Under the pieces are notes generated by a model. The model did not search any database and was not told the origin of the DNA. It saw nothing but the letters and a program-made list of their open reading frames with translations. Below are positions 33,552 through 33,957 of a DNA stretch of 33,957 nt, one piece after another (within the stretch, counting starts at the first letter, position 1; each line of letters opens with the position of its first letter). The translations under genes were made by a program, and so were the position numbers. The stretch is from contig JAFBAP010000160.1 of assembly GCA_019247695.1 (NCBI GenBank), forward strand, positions 1 through 33,957, read 5' to 3'. Source of the DNA: Verrucomicrobiota bacterium (GTDB lineage Bacteria > Verrucomicrobiota > Verrucomicrobiia > Chthoniobacterales > JAFAMB01).

Positions 33552-33957
33552 CCGCTTCCGTTGTCTCTACTGCCAAAAAAGCGGCCGCTCGTGCTGCGGC
33601 GCACTTTATATATGTTGAGTGATCCGGCCTGAAAAATAAAGTTCGGAGTTCAGTCACACGGTCACACTGCGGGCACAGCGGAGAGGGCGGGCACAACGTA
33701 AGAGTTCACACGGCGAACACGGCGGGAAGAGGGGGGAAAGAGTTTGGAGTTCGGAGTTCGGGGTTCGGAGCTCGGAGGCGTCGTACAGCCGGATTCGATT
33801 TCCCGAGGGTCACGTTCACACGGTGCGAAGACCGAATCATCCGCAGAACACGCAGAAGAACGCAGAAAAAGATCCACGAAACCGGAGCTTGACACCGGCA
33901 ACCGGCCCCCATGATGCCGCTCCGAACTCCGAACTCCGAACTCCGAACTCCGAACTC
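33552..33957. repeat. Word-repeat cluster R6 (composite element) at right edge
   Basis: This is a gene-free stretch. After a possible promoter (33607-33635), word repeats run from about 33641 to the window edge. In order: CACACGG/GGGCACA words (33655-33735), TTCGGAG 7-mers (33746-33776), a spacer, a CGCAGAA array after ATCATC (33834-33872), a linker with GAGCTTGA and CATGATGCCGCT (near 33885-33920), then five CTCCGAA 7-mers (33918-33957) cut by the edge. The first part is a near-copy, in reverse complement, of the end of cluster R2. The rest follows R2 in the same orientation. Confidence 0.7.
33607..33635 (-). promoter_or_regulatory. Possible promoter of the J-domain gene
   Basis: On the minus strand TTTTCA (33635-33630) and TATATA (33612-33607) are separated by 17 bases, a sigma70-like arrangement with four of six matches at -35. 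About six bases further on a small hairpin (33600-33584, five-pair stem) is followed by six T residues (33580-33575), which could attenuate transcription before the gene. Both calls are weak. Confidence 0.3.

Overview
This window is GC-rich bacterial DNA, and every gene I can support lies on the minus strand. The content is an alternative complex III (ACIII) cluster feeding an A-type cytochrome c oxidase, plus rpsO-pnp, a LivHMGF transporter and a UvrD-type helicase. This fits a Verrucomicrobiota-like soil or freshwater bacterium. That placement is inferred from gene order and protein resemblance; there is no rRNA here to confirm it.

Layout in transcription order (right to left). At 33.6-32.8 kb is a reduced J-domain protein. 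At 32.7-29.3 kb are livH-livM-livG-livF without a binding-protein gene. At 29.1-28.1 kb is a lone sulfate-binding-protein gene. At 27.9-25.9 kb is the UvrD/Rep helicase. At 25.7-24.4 kb is a condensing enzyme (KAS III / type III PKS fold) coupled to an acyl carrier protein. At 24.1-21.3 kb are rpsO and pnp, with a large stem-loop in the pnp leader. At 21.2-19.7 kb is a GT39/ArnT-like glycosyltransferase. At 19.2-11.4 kb is actABCDEF. At 11.4-8.0 kb are a small membrane protein and a CcoN-like/CcoO-like/CcoP-like trio. At 7.7-2.4 kb are ctaC, ctaD, ctaA, ctaB, a 38-residue membrane peptide and ctaE. At 2.0-0.5 kb are a SCO-like protein, a small CxxC membrane protein and a PAP2-family protein.

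The respiratory block (19.2-2.4 kb) reads as one electron-transfer system: quinol is oxidised by ACIII, electrons pass through cytochromes c, and oxygen is reduced by the CtaCDE oxidase. Heme A for that oxidase is made by CtaB and CtaA. The most striking part is the trio between the two machines. The CcoN-like protein has cbb3-oxidase subunit I architecture, but by my alignment it has lost all six heme and copper histidines. Its CcoO-like and CcoP-like partners keep their c-heme motifs. The SCO-like protein has likewise lost two of the three canonical copper ligands.

The second unusual layer is between genes. The right half carries clusters built from at least six families of short degenerate words with periods near 7 or 9 bp. 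The families recur in a fixed order and in both orientations, and they run into the ends of the sulfate-binding-protein gene. The left half instead carries copies of a REP-like element made of two small GC-rich hairpins, and an inverted-repeat pair near the left edge.
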